Positions 1 to 12,003 of a DNA stretch of 64,000 nt are shown here, piece after piece. Made by a program: the position numbers and the translations under genes. The notes under the pieces are model-generated. The model had not been told where the DNA came from, did no database searches, and saw only the letters and a program-made list of their open reading frames with translations. The first letter of the stretch is position 1. Every line of letters begins with the position of its first letter. The stretch spans positions 16,705,759-16,769,758 of the forward strand of contig CAIIXF020000009.1 of assembly GCA_903813345.2 (NCBI GenBank). The letters are read 5' to 3'. The stretch is from Owenia fusiformis. Taxonomy: Eukaryota > Annelida > Polychaeta > Sabellida > Oweniidae.

Positions 1-477
1 TATGATATCTTGATCAACATACAAAATACATCTTCACATGAAATTCAATATATATCCTTGCAACCAAGGGATTTTCGGGGACTAACTAAACAATTGTCAA
101 TCTCTCTATCCGGTCAAATGGTAAAAGTGTATACCTCGACCTCCAGTCTCAGTCAACAGGTTCTTTCAAGGTTTACAGTGTCGGGTACAGTGTCTACGAT
201 TGTATACTGTTCATTGTTAAAAGTCAGAATTCGAAAATGTGCAGTATATTATTTGCTGTAAATCAAGAATCAAAGTCTTTGTTAAGATTCTGTCATGATA
301 AGAATATGCCATCATAACAGACATTACATATGTCATTAGAAAAAAACCTTTGAAAAACAATTGAAAAACATTTTTTTTTTAATTTAAAAGATTTAATTTT
401 GAAAGTTAAAAAAAATTGAAATTCATTTTGCAGAATAGCTAAAATCGTTGAAAGTTTAACGGGTGACGCATATTTAT

Positions 478-611
478 TAGCAAATCGAACACTCGTTTCT
501 GGTGTTGCTCACCGTTTAGTATAAAAGGCCCGATCCTGGATATCATTTAGCAAATCGAACACTCATTTCTGGTGTTGCTCATCGTTTAGTATAAAAGACC
601 CGATCCTGGAA
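478..611. repeat. 70-bp tandem duplication carrying two TATA-like boxes
   Basis: Two adjacent copies of a 70-bp unit (about 478-547 and 548-611) differ at only a few bases. Each holds TATAAAAG (520-527 and 590-597) followed by GCCCGATCCTGGA or a close variant. The boxes look like core-promoter TATA elements, but no open reading frame or exon is visible just downstream, so a promoter role is unproven. It could be the edge of an LTR or a copied promoter fragment. Confidence 0.6.
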
Positions 612-1917
612 TAATACTCAAGGGTTCATAGGCTTGACGTCGTTGTGTCAACACCTCTAACTGTTATATAGCATTAGTATATTATAGATCGTCACACATT
701 TATAAAAGGGAGATTTTTATTTTGACAAATTTTGACAATTTCATATTTATGGGTGAAGTTTCGGGATCTTCTATTTGTAATAAAGAAAAATTGACATCTA
801 AATTTCCCCATAATGTATTAGTACACAGCTGGCTTATGAAATATCCATATGAAACAAGGCAGATCTAATACAAGGATTTATATTGGCTGTTATACAGTAC
901 ATGCATTCTTTGAACAATCACTCTCTCAATAATGTTTTCAGAATCATTATAAACGGATAACTTTATCTCCAAGACAATTTCAATAAACTGGATTTTACAA
1001 AACTCCCCTTATTTCTTAAAAATGGACTGATCCAGTTGACTCGCCTGGAGCCGCCATATTGTTTTTTTACGGGAAGCTTATCAGAACCCTTTAAATGAAA
1101 GTAACTAATCAAATAAACCCAATTAAATAAGCCCAATGCAAGTAGGTAGTTACCAGTTTCGCCACCAGGTGGCTGATTCGGGGGAAATAACATGGCAGGG
1201 TATTACAAAATTCCTTTAAAACTTGAATATTCATCAGTTTTAGTGGTTCACTTTTCACATTACCCTTATGTATGTGATAAATATACAAATTAAAATATGT
1301 CCAGTGAGAGAAAATATTATCTGCCCAACACAAGAAAAGATATTTCACTTTTTGTGGTTTTACAATATGGGGTCTATGGGGATTCCCCTGACCTAGAAGT
1401 CACATTTTCAAAGAAAAATAAATTTTCATAGTTGATAAACTCTTTGCAAAACCACGTTTCTAGATGTAGTTTTACATGTAGATTCCAAATATGACATCAG
1501 TTTGACTGAATTGTGAATATTTAACGTCGTAAATCAAGATTATTTCTACTCGCATCTAGGATATTATAGACCAGTAAATCAATTGTTCTAGTTATTTTGG
1601 CATCACATATAGATCCCAAGTTTAATGTCAGAATGTTAAAGATTTAATTTATTGATTGTGTGACATATTAAGCTGGATGGTATCAAACTCATTTTGTGAT
1701 GATTTAAAAGTTGGAAATAAAACAAGTTGCTGATAAGTTCAAAAACAGTTTTTAAACATTTGCCACAATGAAAGTGTTTATTGGACTCTTCTCTCTTTAC
1801 TTTGTTCATATCAGATATTATTTAGAGATCACAAGGTGTATTGAAAGCACATTATTTTGTACACTTTAAGAACTCTTAACACATACCATGCTTGCTTACA
1901 CATTTTTCTTCTTTCAG
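612..1917. other. Intronic or intergenic DNA with a dispersed repeat at 1131-1420
   Basis: No exon is supported here. The stretch 1131-1420 (starting near GTAGGTAGTTACCAG, with CACTTTTTGTGGTTTT near its end) is a dispersed repeat: a diverged direct copy lies at 14713-15000 and a short piece at 30650-30700. If exon 1918-2011 is internal, this is its upstream intron. Confidence 0.5.
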
Positions 1918-2011
1918 TGGTACCCAGGCTTATCCAGTTTTCAGCCTGTAGATGCAAAAGCTATGGGCATAGGGAAACACTTCATTGAAACTATTCAGCT
2001 TCCACTCATAG
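1918..2011 (+). CDS. Exon A of the left-edge gene
   Basis: The acceptor is a pyrimidine tract ending CTTTCAG at 1917 and the donor is GGTAAAC after 2011. The exon encodes 31 residues (WYPGLSSFQPVDAKAMGIG... to IQLPLI) plus one base, so it ends in phase 1. The chosen frame is open throughout and joins exon B without a stop. Confidence 0.75.
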
Positions 2012-5000
2012 GTAAACATTCAAAATAATAGATAAAAATTAAATTGTTAATCTTCAGATTTCATTTTTACCGATTCTTACATGCTACTTTTTTATATGAC
2101 ATGAAAATTGCTACAACTGAATGATTTACTTAATTTTGAACACACATGTATGTACTGCCTGAGGTGGTTCCCATGCTGCTAGTCACTCAAGGGACATTAT
2201 ACACTTTAACATTATTTTCCAGGGGACTGGAACTATGACAACATAGTGCTGAATTATGAGCTCCCTAACCACATCAGCTTTATGTCTGACTCATGGTTGA
2301 AGTTTGTTGTAAAAATGTCTATTGTACGAGATAATGGCAAGACTAAGCTGACATACCAACTATCTAGCAGACACCGGAGCTACTTGTTTTATGTAAGTAT
2401 GACTACAAAAAATGGTCTATTTGGACTCTTAATTATCCAATCAAAAAAACTTTAGTGAGTATAGAGAATGCCTTCATCCTTGTACTTGCACAGTATGGAA
2501 TGGTTGCCGAACTGTTTACAACAGGAGCACACCTATATATATAACTGTAAATTTCACAAAATAAAAACAATTTCTCAAAATATGATTCAACTCAGAAATC
2601 TTGGGGAACCAGTACTCATGGTACAAGGTGGTAGTTCTTAGAGAATACAGTTTGCACATGGGTAGTTGCTTGGTCAGAAAATGATGAATGTTAAAAGATA
2701 AGATTGAATAAAGAGGATCACTTGGATTTGGTTATCGAGCCACCAGGAGGCTGGACAACTTTTGCGAGACTTTTGGGGGACTATATTGAGTACTCTTAAA
2801 GGGGAGTTAACCTCAAGAAAAAGTATGATTTTTCCAAATTATAAGTTCATTATCAAAAACATAAACTGGGTGAACAACGATCATCAAATGTATTGGGAGA
2901 TATGTTAGAATTAATTTTGAGATACTGGATCTTCATGTGGTTCATGGAAGTTGTCATAACCTGGCTTTGATATTCATGAATCGTGTCACGTCGACTCAAC
3001 AAATTTCAGCATTTGGATTGGCTCAAAAATGGGCATGCGCTAATGTAGTGCGGTCATATTGAAGCTACGAACTACATGTATATACGAATGTAACCCGAAA
3101 GCTAGTTTTCATACCTTGATTATCTTCGTAACCCCCTTCAATGTGCAGTCCACTCGACTTCCATGTGCCGGAAAATTCTAAAGTGAATACAATTCCCGTA
3201 CACTACCTGCGCCAATAATGAATTCGATGAATTCTCTGATCGAACTGAGCTGTCTTCATATATAGTCCAAACAACCACTTTAACTACGCACCAGTAAAAA
3301 TCACCAATTAACCCACTGTTATAAATGTCAATGAGACATATAAGTAAGTAAAATACTGGAATCAATACATCGGAGTAGGAAGAATACTCAGGATGTATCA
3401 CTAAACTGGTGGTAAAAGTGTAAGTAAAACGGCCTAAATAAAATAAGAAATAGTTCGGCAGAAAGTGAAGACCAGAAAAAAAACGGTAAAAACAACAACA
3501 ATTTAAATCGTAAATATCTGCTCAAATTCACAAATTAATCTTATGTGAAAATATAGAGGATGTGATATCCTCCTTAAGTTTCCTTTTCTTTGGCCCCTTT
3601 GGGGTACACCCCGGCATCAGTACATAGCTCCTGCTCAAAATCATCTTGACTGTATTTGGAACAAATAACAACTCTGGACTTGTATTTTTGAAGGAGCTGT
3701 CTGTCCATCCTGGTCTAACATGTCTTATATTTGTCAGCTAGGCCCTTTCAAGTTACAATATGTCTTTTTCCCTTCGCCCACTTCAGATCTTGAACTAGGT
3801 AGAAACTTATCCATAGCTTAGCCCTATCCATTGAAATATTGTATAGTTCACCACACCACACATAGGCATTTTTCTATGTGTTTGGATGCTTTCAAGATGG
3901 TGGCTACCTCGACGATATGTCTACGTCACACTTCTGGTCCACATCCGGGTCTCTGGAGATAAGATGGCGATCCCCGTCTAACAGACAACTGTGTCACTGG
4001 GTCAATTTATGATTTTTATTTTCAATATTACACCAAAACTAACATGTAACAAGATTTTTATCTTGTTGAATTTGATTAAGTAGTATTGTAACTACATATT
4101 AAGATGATTAGAAGACCTGACATTATTTCTGCTTGAGACACCTGCTCTCCTACATTTTGGAGTTTATTTAGGAGCAGAATTTCAACACTGCTCTTCCAGG
4201 GGGGGGGGGGCTTTCAGGGCAAACTAATAAGGGTAATAGTGACTTATAATGCTTTTTAATAATGCCAGTACTGAGTTACATTGTATTGTTTTTTAGTTTC
4301 AGGTGACTTTACCTGAATTATTTTGCATTGTTTGTTTCAGGTCACTTTTCCAGCATTGTTTTGCATTGTTCTCTGTGATTTTGCTGTAGCAATTAATATT
4401 GAAAGACCTATTTGAAACATTTGACTTAATTTTTTGGTCTTTTATTTTTATTTTGATTAGGTTTTAACGTTTTCAATCTAATTTTCGTGTAAGAACGACT
4501 TGTTCTATGAGACCCACATACGACAAGCAAATGTCACGATGCTCAATTCTTTGTTCCATTCAGTATATGCCATTACATGCATCTCTGGTATAGAAGTTTA
4601 TAAAAGTTTATATAAAATATTTTACCTGATTATTGTCAAGCAAAAAACATTTCTGTAGAAAAAATTCAAAAAAGTGATTGCCAAAAACAGCAAAAAAATG
4701 AATGCCAAAAAAACGCATTTCGTTCGGACGTTTAACGCGGATACCGTATGTCATACATTTTCATCGAAATATTTCATACCTCCCCCATTCATTCAGATTT
4801 TATAGCATGATGCCCTGGAACAATGAAGCTCTGCTCAAGAAGAGATTTTCAAGATGGCCACTGGATTTTAAAATGGCCACCATTTTTCATTAAAAAAACG
4901 TAATCTTTGATAGCTCAAATGCATATTAAGTTTTTCATTTCAAACCAAAGTAATAAATATTATTGTTTGAAATTTTGGTAGTATATAGACAACATCTATC

Positions 5001-8000
5001 TATTTCATATGTAAAGTCTGTAAAGTCTTGTCTATGCATTTTCAGGTTAACTATTTGAGGGATCAATTTCAAATTTTTAGGAATGATTCTTAGTATGAAA
5101 ATGTATACTGATTACTTTTTCGTCATTCTGCGTAAATCTTAAGTTGGCCATTCTGGCTTTTCCATCCTTAAATTGTGTCTATATGCTGTCTATCCTTAAA
5201 TGGTCACCCAAATGCTTTTAAAATTTGTAGAAATTCTGATATATCTCTAATGTTTCCAATGTTTATATTTTGATATGTTGATAAATACAGATTCACATAT
5301 GTTAAGAGTGTTGGGATTGGACTTCTCCGTCGAGTTGCCGTTTTCTAGGTCTAGTTGTTCTAGGTTACTGTACCAGTAATAAGTTATTTAGGTGATTATG
5401 CCACTAATGAGATAAGTTGCAATATTGTTTCAGGTGATCTAGCCAGTGATGAGTTACAACTTTTGTTGCAGTGCTGTTTTAGATGACTATGCCATTAATA
5501 AGTCTTGTTTTTATTACCCAGCCCTTTCACTGAAAATGTGAATTCGTTGTCGTTTAGACCTCCCCCTACCACATTTTCTGACGCCCATTCACTACCATGT
5601 TAATAATCATCTGAAAATTGCAGAAAGTGTCATTTTCATCATGTTTGAGACCCATGTTCTACCAAAGGCACTTCAGTGTTCTTCATTAAAGTCACCTAAA
5701 ATGCAGAACAATATGTCTTTGATTTATGACAAAATCTGTTGAGATTGTTCATTCCTTCATTTCAGTGAAAATAATTATTAAATCATTGATTTATAAGAAT
5801 ACGATATATACTGGTAATCCTAATCTACATCGTTTTTTAGCAAGATTCAGGTATCAATGGAATGAATTCTAGAGGACCTATGATCCTTAAAATTACAGAT
5901 GCAGCAGATCAGGCTATCAAGTTTCACCTACTTAAAAGTCCAAGACTCTTCATGTTCTAATCATGTAGATATGGCCCCCTAAAAATGGCAAAAATCCATT
6001 GTGCGTGAGGCAATTTAAAGTCTCTTATCATTTTTAGGGGAGCATTATTCGATGATTAAGATGTCCAAAGAGCTGATTGAGGTTAATGAGATTTTGTTGC
6101 TTTCATGAAACAGTGCCTTTGGTAGAATATAGGTCTCAATTATGATGAATGTACAGGGTGTCCCGAAAGTATGTCCCCCCCCTAGGCAGACATATACCAG
6201 TGTCATCATAGTATGTGTCATATATCATTTTAAAGCTTTTTCAAAGTTACATTGATTCGCCAAGTATCATTGTTCAACTCTAAAATGTGAAAAAATTTAC
6301 AGGCATTTTGAAATTTAGTGTTTGGTCAGAATTAAGTTCAATTTTACACCAAGTCAATGTGTTCTCCCGGGCCATCTTACAGCAGCAATATTTTTTTGGG
6401 GTCGGAGGGATATTGAGTTGGAAAAAGAGAACAGTGAGGGTAGAAACTCTAAGGAAACTCTTCTAAAGTCCCTTAACAGGATTAAGAGGATTATAAAATT
6501 CCACATGCCTATTTGAAGGGCTTTTAAGGTCACATCTGAAAATAATTGCTGCTGTAACATGGCCAAGGGGGGACGCATTGACTAGTAATGTGGTGTAAAA
6601 TTGCACTTTATTTTGACAAAACACTAACTTTTAAAATGACTGTAACTTTTTCCCATTTTGGAGTTAAACCATGATACTTGGCAAATCAATGTAACTTTGG
6701 ATAAGCTTTAAAATGATATATGACACATACTATGAGGACATTGGAACATGTCTGCCTAGGGGGGCCCCATACTTTCGGGACACCCTGTATATATTTATCC
6801 CATGGATACTAAATATATATGGGGATAACAACACAAGATAATTTTGGTATACGCCACTGAAATCATATCCGATCCATATGACGTGATATCTAATCGTATC
6901 CAACGGATACTATTTTTTCATAAGTTTTGAATTTACCGCCTAAATGGTTTGACAAATAACAGCCTTGCCTGATTGAACTGCCAGAATATAGTTCCAAGTA
7001 TTATCGGGCTTATTAAGATGATTTAGATGTCTTCATGTAATCACTTTGTATAAAACGTGCTCGGTTTGAGTAAATTCTTCACACATTTTAAATTAAATGT
7101 TGTTTTAAAATGTTGTTTCTCAAAAAGATAACACTCATGGATAAAAATGGTATCCCTCAAAAATCATAGGATATCCTCTATATATATTAATTCATTACTG
7201 GCATCATAACATGGAACAAAAATGCAATATTGATAGCATATTCAGGCCTCCAAGACTTTTATCAATGCGAACATCACTTCTGACCTCACAAACTACGTTC
7301 CTTGTGCTCGAACCATGATTCTCATGTCCCGAACAAGAAATCTTATGTTCTGCACCACTATTTCTTCTTTCCCGAACATATTTCTCCACTCATGAACAGA
7401 GATATGTGCTCGCGAACCACACAACTAAAATGCCAACAAAGTGTTTTTATTTGGATTTCGGAAGAAATACTTTCCCAGTTTTACTTGCGTGTTAATGAAT
7501 ATCCACTAATTGAAGATAACAGTATCTTTAAGCTCCAGGAAACACAAAACATTAAGACTTAGGGAGGCATCAAAAGTTCAATGTCTGATGGGAAACTAAA
7601 TAAATCTAGTTTTGAGTTAGACCCCCCCCCTCCCCCTCCAAACTAAATACAATGAAACTTGATGGCGGACTTTTCACATGTTTTAGCGACTCAATTTGGG
7701 GGCAGTACTATAACTTATTTATAATTCTTAAAACATTTGCCAACAACAATAGGCATAATATTCCATGTTGCATGCATCTTGGTGAAGAAAGCATCTGGTA
7801 AAGTCTTTATTTTTAAACCATTCCAAGGCATTTCGAGTCGAAATTGCAAAAAATTTAAATGTTGAAATTTTTCCGATAGAAAACTGAAATAGCTGTGACC
7901 CCCTCCCTCCAAACTAGATAAATTTAGTTTTCTATCAGACATTGATCTTTTGATGCCTCCCCTTAGGGTGTTTCACTTTTCAACTTTTTTTCCGAATCTA

Positions 8001-9150
8001 GATGGAGTTCTGCCCAGTTCAGAAATACTCGTTGCAATAAGTCGTGCCCTCAAAACCCGGGTTTGCCGTCATCCAAATCCGCCTTTGCAAAAATGTGAAC
8101 GGTTCATAATTAGAGTCGTTCGTGTTATTTTCGGGAGTTTTCAAACCTGGATTTAATTGCTTTTATTAGAAGGGTTCCTCGTTATCAATTTTAATATCGT
8201 AAGATTTTGACCCAGACTGACACAACAGAAATTGTCAACACTGGAGAATGGTAATAGCTCGGAATTGTATTTAAATCAAATATTATCCATATTTATGAAT
8301 AAAAATAAATGTGTTTCAAGTTTCTCATCTCTACTGGTCATTTTCCTTGCTTTAGTAGCCGTTGTACTGATATATTATCTTAGGAACGAACGAATATAAG
8401 GGATCTTCTAGCTTTGCACATTTTAGACCAATCATAATACATACCTTTTTCTAATATGGTTAATGTCTTGGTAGATACAAAATAACACGTATAAAGTTCT
8501 AATAAACCTTTTATATTTCGTGGCCTCATTAAACACTTATTTCGTTTGGAATGGCCTTAAACTCTGGTCCGCGAAACACACATTTAAATAAGGGCTTGGC
8601 ACACCCGGGTCTGACTGTAAACCTCCTGTTCACTGTTGTATGAATTATGAATGTAGTTTCACATAGTTGTCAATGGAAACAAACAGTGGACCCTGCTTTC
8701 CCGAACCCGGGTTTCCAGGATTCGCCTCGCATGCCTTCGACTCTTTCTCGCGTTGGTCTCATGGTAGAGGAAAACAAGCACAAAATATTTCAGTCAAATC
8801 CATTAACATTTAGACCTCCCCTACCACATTTTCTGATGCCCATTAACTACCTTGTTAAAAATCATCATGAAAATTGCAAAAAGTGTCATTTTCATCATAT
8901 TTGAGACCTATATTCTACCAAAGGCACTGAATAATTTTCATGACTTGTATATGTTCCAGATGACTATGGCACCAATGAGTTACATTGCATTGTTCTTTTA
9001 GATGACTACAACACTAATAAGTTCTATTGTATTGTTGTTCCAGGTGACTATGCCAGTTATGAGTTTCATTTATGGACAGAAGACAACCCAAGGCTTGATT
9101 ACCATGAGGAGTATTCTCTCAGCAACACAAGGCAACTGACTAGACCCTGA
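1918..9150 (+). CDS. 3' part of an unrecognised plus-strand gene entering from the left (partial)
   Basis: Two well-formed exons, 1918-2011 and 2223-2392, splice in phase 1 into one continuous peptide running WYPGLSSFQPVDAKAMG... into ...GDWNYDNIVLNYELP... and ending RHRSYLFY at a GTAAGT donor in phase 0. A likely last exon lies at 9044-9150 (GDYASYEFHLWTEDN... ending NTRQLTRP and stop). It needs phase 1 on entry, so a linking exon must lie between; a 10-nt candidate at 5841-5850 would fit. The peptide is hydrophilic with many aromatic residues and no membrane segment, and looks like a beta-rich domain. I do not recognise the family. The 5' part is outside the window. An AATAAA at 9443-9448 could end the transcript. 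Exons A and B are solid; the link to the last exon is inference. Confidence 0.6.
2223..2392 (+). CDS. Exon B of the left-edge gene
   Basis: It begins after TTTTCCAG at 2222, completes a Gly codon with exon A, and encodes 56 residues from DWNYDNIVLNYELP to RHRSYLFY. It ends at a strong GTAAGT donor (2393) in phase 0. Entry in the other phase hits a stop within eight codons, which supports the phase-1 join to exon A. Confidence 0.75.
2393..4200. other. Intron sequence of the left-edge gene
   Basis: No coding signal is visible. The stretch is AT-rich single-copy-looking DNA with a G homopolymer at about 4200-4210 and a short patch near 3895-3975 carrying AAGATGG/GATGGCG motifs typical of local invertebrate repeats. 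Confidence 0.35.
5548..6140. repeat. Repeat with inverted ends, also present at 8811-8930
   Basis: The segment starting TTAGACCTCCCCCTACC (about 5555) and running to CTACCAAAGGCACTTC (about 5670) recurs in the same orientation at 8811-8930. Its distal end recurs inverted at about 6108-6140 (GTGCCTTTGGTAGAATATAG). This fits a foldback element and a partial copy, both inserted into the exon-derived minisatellite. Confidence 0.5.
5841..5850 (+). CDS. Candidate 10-nt microexon of the left-edge gene
   Basis: CAAGATTCAG sits between a good acceptor (CGTTTTTTAG) and a weaker GTATCA donor. Inserted between exon B (phase 0 end) and exon 9044-9150 (phase 1 start), it restores the frame exactly as Y-QDS-GDYASYEF. 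Ten nucleotides is very short, and chance occurrence is a real alternative. Confidence 0.25.
6154..6787. mobile_element. Foldback MITE, Tc1/mariner-like ends, TA target duplication
   Basis: The element starts CAGGGTGTCCCGAAAGTATG and ends with the complement CATACTTTCGGGACACCCTG. It is flanked by TA at 6152-6153 and 6788-6789. The inverted similarity continues inward with gaps for roughly 250 bp on each side (for example TGTCATATATCATTTTAAAG against CTTTAAAATGATATATGACA), so the 634-bp element is almost wholly palindromic. It has no transposase. TA duplication and CAGGGTG termini fit the IS630-Tc1-mariner group. Confidence 0.85.
6795..7190. repeat. Dispersed repeat shared in inverted orientation with 10600-10800
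   Basis: ATGGATACTAAATATATATG near 6800 and the following GATAATTTTGGTATACGCCA recur as the reverse complement at about 10690-10790. The AGGATATCCTNTATATAT end at 7168-7190 matches 10678-10700. This is probably a mobile element; its exact ends were not resolved. Confidence 0.45.
7990..8770. repeat. Dispersed repeat family copy 1 (others 23395-23720, 50545-51455)
   Basis: Landmarks include ACCCGGGTTTGCCGTCATCC, TTTTGACCCAGACTGACACA, GGTCCGCGAAACACACATTT and CACACCCGGGTCTGACTGTA. The same order appears at 50545-51455, and part of it at 23395-23720. No coding capacity was recognised; the family looks non-autonomous, about 0.8-0.9 kb. Confidence 0.6.
9044..9150 (+). CDS. Probable terminal exon of the left-edge gene
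   Basis: After TTGTTGTTCCAG at 9043 the phase-1 frame encodes GDYASYEFHLWTEDNPRL, then an acidic/aromatic stretch, and ends NTRQLTRP and a TGA at 9148-9150. The other two frames are less protein-like. Joining directly to exon A would also keep frame, so exon B and this exon could be alternatives. Membership of the same gene is inferred from strand, phase and proximity. Confidence 0.5.
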
Positions 9151-10034
9151 ATCAACAGCTGAGGTCATGCTCAACATACCCACAGTGCAATAACTAGCCT
9201 TTAGTCCAACCAAGCATTCCAGGAACAACCTTAACGCATTCCTTAAGATGTAGTTCCTAACAGACTTCAGGAATACTAATGCATATATGAGCAAAATCAA
9301 CTGGTCTTTTTCAAAAGTAACCTGGCAATGACTAGTGGACTAACCCTTGGCTCAAGACCTGCATATTTGTAAATACAGAACATGCTGTCAGGTTTTCTTA
9401 ACTACTCATACTCATGCTGATGAAAGAAATAATTCACTTCACAATAAAGACTCATGGAATGCATAATATTTAAGTTACACTCTAGGAATACTCACTTAAC
9501 ACTTATGTCATGACACTGGAAATAATCTCATAAAAGACATCAAGAGCAATCTCAAGGAAGGATCAGAGCAAATCTTCATGTCAATTCAATTGAACAATTT
9601 CAGACAGATATAATGCAAAATATGTCACAAAAATTCAAAATGGCCTCCAGCTTTATTGCAGAAAAATCTTGAATAGTATGCTTGTGAAATTCCTGTTCCA
9701 ACTTTATTGTGGAAAATATTTAAAAACAGACTTGTTGGACAGTTTTTTGAAATTTGCCATTTTGACCAATCAGATCACAACATTTTGAATTACACCCACT
9801 TTTTGCCACACACTCCAGATTACGTTATTGAACTTAGGAAGAATAAAATACAAACTGATTTGGCCTTCCCCAAATCAAACTTTAGACTGCCTTTGAATTC
9901 ACAAAACATTGTAGATTTGCTCAACTGTGTGATAATGAAATTGTCTAGAATGTAGTTCATTACTTGTGCAATATTGTATTTACTGAATTTGACTTGTATG
10001 TATGTAAAGGTACATGTGTCTGTGATGTATTTTT
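9151..10034. other. Putative 3' UTR and flanking DNA of the left-edge gene
   Basis: No further splice-linked coding segment is visible. AATAAA occurs at 9443-9448, about 295 bases past the stop. The rest is unremarkable AT-rich sequence. Confidence 0.35.
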
Positions 10035-12003
10035 ATGTCACCACCAAAAAGTGGTGACATATTCATTGTTATGGTCTCCGTTTTTTTCAAGGCGCTTGGT
10101 GGTTCAAATCTGACTTTACATTTAAAGGTCCACTCTGTGTATTTTCAACATTCTTTGGCAAAATAAAGTCTTATTTTTGAAATTCATAGTATTTCCAATA
10201 GATTAATAAGTATTTTATCTTTCATTTGATACCAGAAAAAGCTAAAATGGCCCACATGAAATATTTTGCTCTAAAGTTTTATATATCAAGCTTTTACATA
10301 TCTCATTGAAAGATGGCGTAGTTGTTTGTATCACATAATCCATTAATATACATAGAAGTGCCGCCATCTTTTCAATCAAAGGTTTTTTAAAACATGCACT
10401 TTGTCAAAAATGTGCATGCACTACTAAGGATCTCTGAACTTCACATGCTGTTTTCTTTGTGAGTTATTTTTTTCTTGATTTAATGTTAATGCATATTTTT
10501 TCAAAATTTTTTTTTCCAAATTAATTTTCAATATTTTTTTTCAAGAAAAATTTATTTTTCAACATCCTATGATTTTTTTCAGAATATCATTTTAATCTAC
10601 TCAGTGATATTGATATATGCATTCTCTCGTGTAGATATCAATATCACCTCGTAGATAAAAATGATATTCCTCAAAATCATAGGATATCCTATAAATATGG
10701 ATCAAATACAATTTAAGTGGCGCATACCAAAATTATCTTGAGACTATTATCCCCATATATATTTAGTATCCATCGGGTAAAATTAAGTATCCAACATGTC
10801 TTAGTTTATGAAATATCACAAATTCAACTATGAATGTTGATATCTGCACCATCCACACATGATATCTGCACTGCTTGTTTTCATATAGCATACTCTGTCT
10901 AGGGTGTGAGGGCATGTGCCACTGAAACAGATTACTTTGTGAGGATACTGTATCCTATATGGCTTTATTTTGAACAAATCTTATGACTTGTGAAAGAACA
11001 GTAATGAAAATTATTAACATAATTAGATTACTTTTGTTCTATGTATTGTATGTTTTGATTCTTTAAAAAAATTGTATCAAAAACATGGGACTTATTGTTA
11101 CTGCTGTATTCGTCCCTTTTTACTTGTCAAAAGTTGGGTTACTTATGTAAAGAAACATAACCTGACCATGCATATATGGAATATTTCTTTTTGCACTCCC
11201 ATTTTTGAAAAATCTAGATTTTGTATTTTATAATTGTTTTATAGGCTCATTGTTGTAGCTAGCATCACTTTTGTGATTACATATACAATGTTCCTGTGAA
11301 TTATAAGTATATTAGTAATTTTTAGTATAGAATTGAAATAAAACCATCCGTCCAATAAATTGTTTTACTGTTAATTAGAGTAAATAGATAGGGTGTGAAA
11401 TAAAAAAAAATAAACTTGTAATTTCTCACAGAAGGTTGAAGTTGTTTTATTCCCTTAAATATTTGCATCTCGGGTGTTCAACCTATATCCTATCAATAAA
11501 TAGTATCTAGTACTTGACTGAATAATAGTACAATAACGTCATTTCGAAGGGCAATATTGTGAAATATTGGACCAAAGGCCAAAAAATGGTCAATTTGAAA
11601 AAGATGAAAAAACACCTTTTTGACCTTGAGAATGTCATTGAAGGTCAAATCTTTCTTGACTCTGAGAATGTCATTGAAGGTCAAATCTATAGTCAGATTT
11701 GAACTGTTGAGAACTTGTAGATGATTTTGAGAAAAAAATTGGTCAATTTGAAGCAAGTTGAAAAAAGACCTTTTTGACCTTGAAATTGTAGGTCAAATCT
11801 ATAATCAGATTTGAACTGTTGAGAACTTGTAGATGATTTTGAAAAAAAATTGGTCAATTTAAAGTTGAAAAATACCTTTTTGACCTTGAAAAGGTCATTG
11901 AAGGTCAAAGTTATTGGAAGTTGTAAGAATTTGTAACAGACGCCAGCCGCCATCAAAAAAACGGAGGCCATAACAATATGTCACCACTTTTTGGTGGTTA
12001 CAT
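10035..12003. mobile_element. Non-autonomous element with about 70-bp inverted termini, each containing a hairpin
   Basis: The left end reads ATGTCACCACCAAAAAGTGG...ATTGTTATGGTCTCCG and the right end is its complement (CGGAGGCCATAACAATATG...CCACTTTTTGGTGGTTACAT). Within each terminus CCACCAAAAAGTGGTG is itself a small palindrome. The interior has no ORF of note but holds an internal tandem array (11580-11930, separate entry) and the repeat shared with 6795-7190. No target duplication was identified with confidence. Confidence 0.7.
11580..11930. repeat. Tandem repeat, about 100-130 bp unit, inside the 10035-12003 element
   Basis: Units contain TTGACCTTGA, GTCATTGAAGGTCAAAT, CAGATTTGAACTGTTGAGAA and TTGGTCAATTTGAAGCAAG. 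Two and a half to three copies are visible. Diverged relatives lie at 14080-14300, inside the next element of the same general style. Confidence 0.6.

Larger units (their letters stand above)
4290..9043 (+). repeat. Decayed minisatellite derived from a splice-acceptor/exon boundary
   Basis: Units of about 40-45 bp read roughly CAGGTGACTATGCC, then ACTAATGAGTTAC, then ATTGCATTGTTNTT. They occur near 4297-4380, 5385-5510 and 8952-9045. The last unit is followed directly by exon 9044-9150, whose 5' end (CCAGGTGACTATGCCAG) is itself a unit. The array is broken up by other repeats, so the copies are scattered over 4.7 kb. Each unit carries a pyrimidine tract and AG resembling the real acceptor. 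Confidence 0.55.

Noticed and set aside
7302-7562. Overlapping small frames on both strands near 7200-7560
   Set aside because: They have no initiation context, no splice links and no recognisable motif; they are shadows in repeat-derived sequence.
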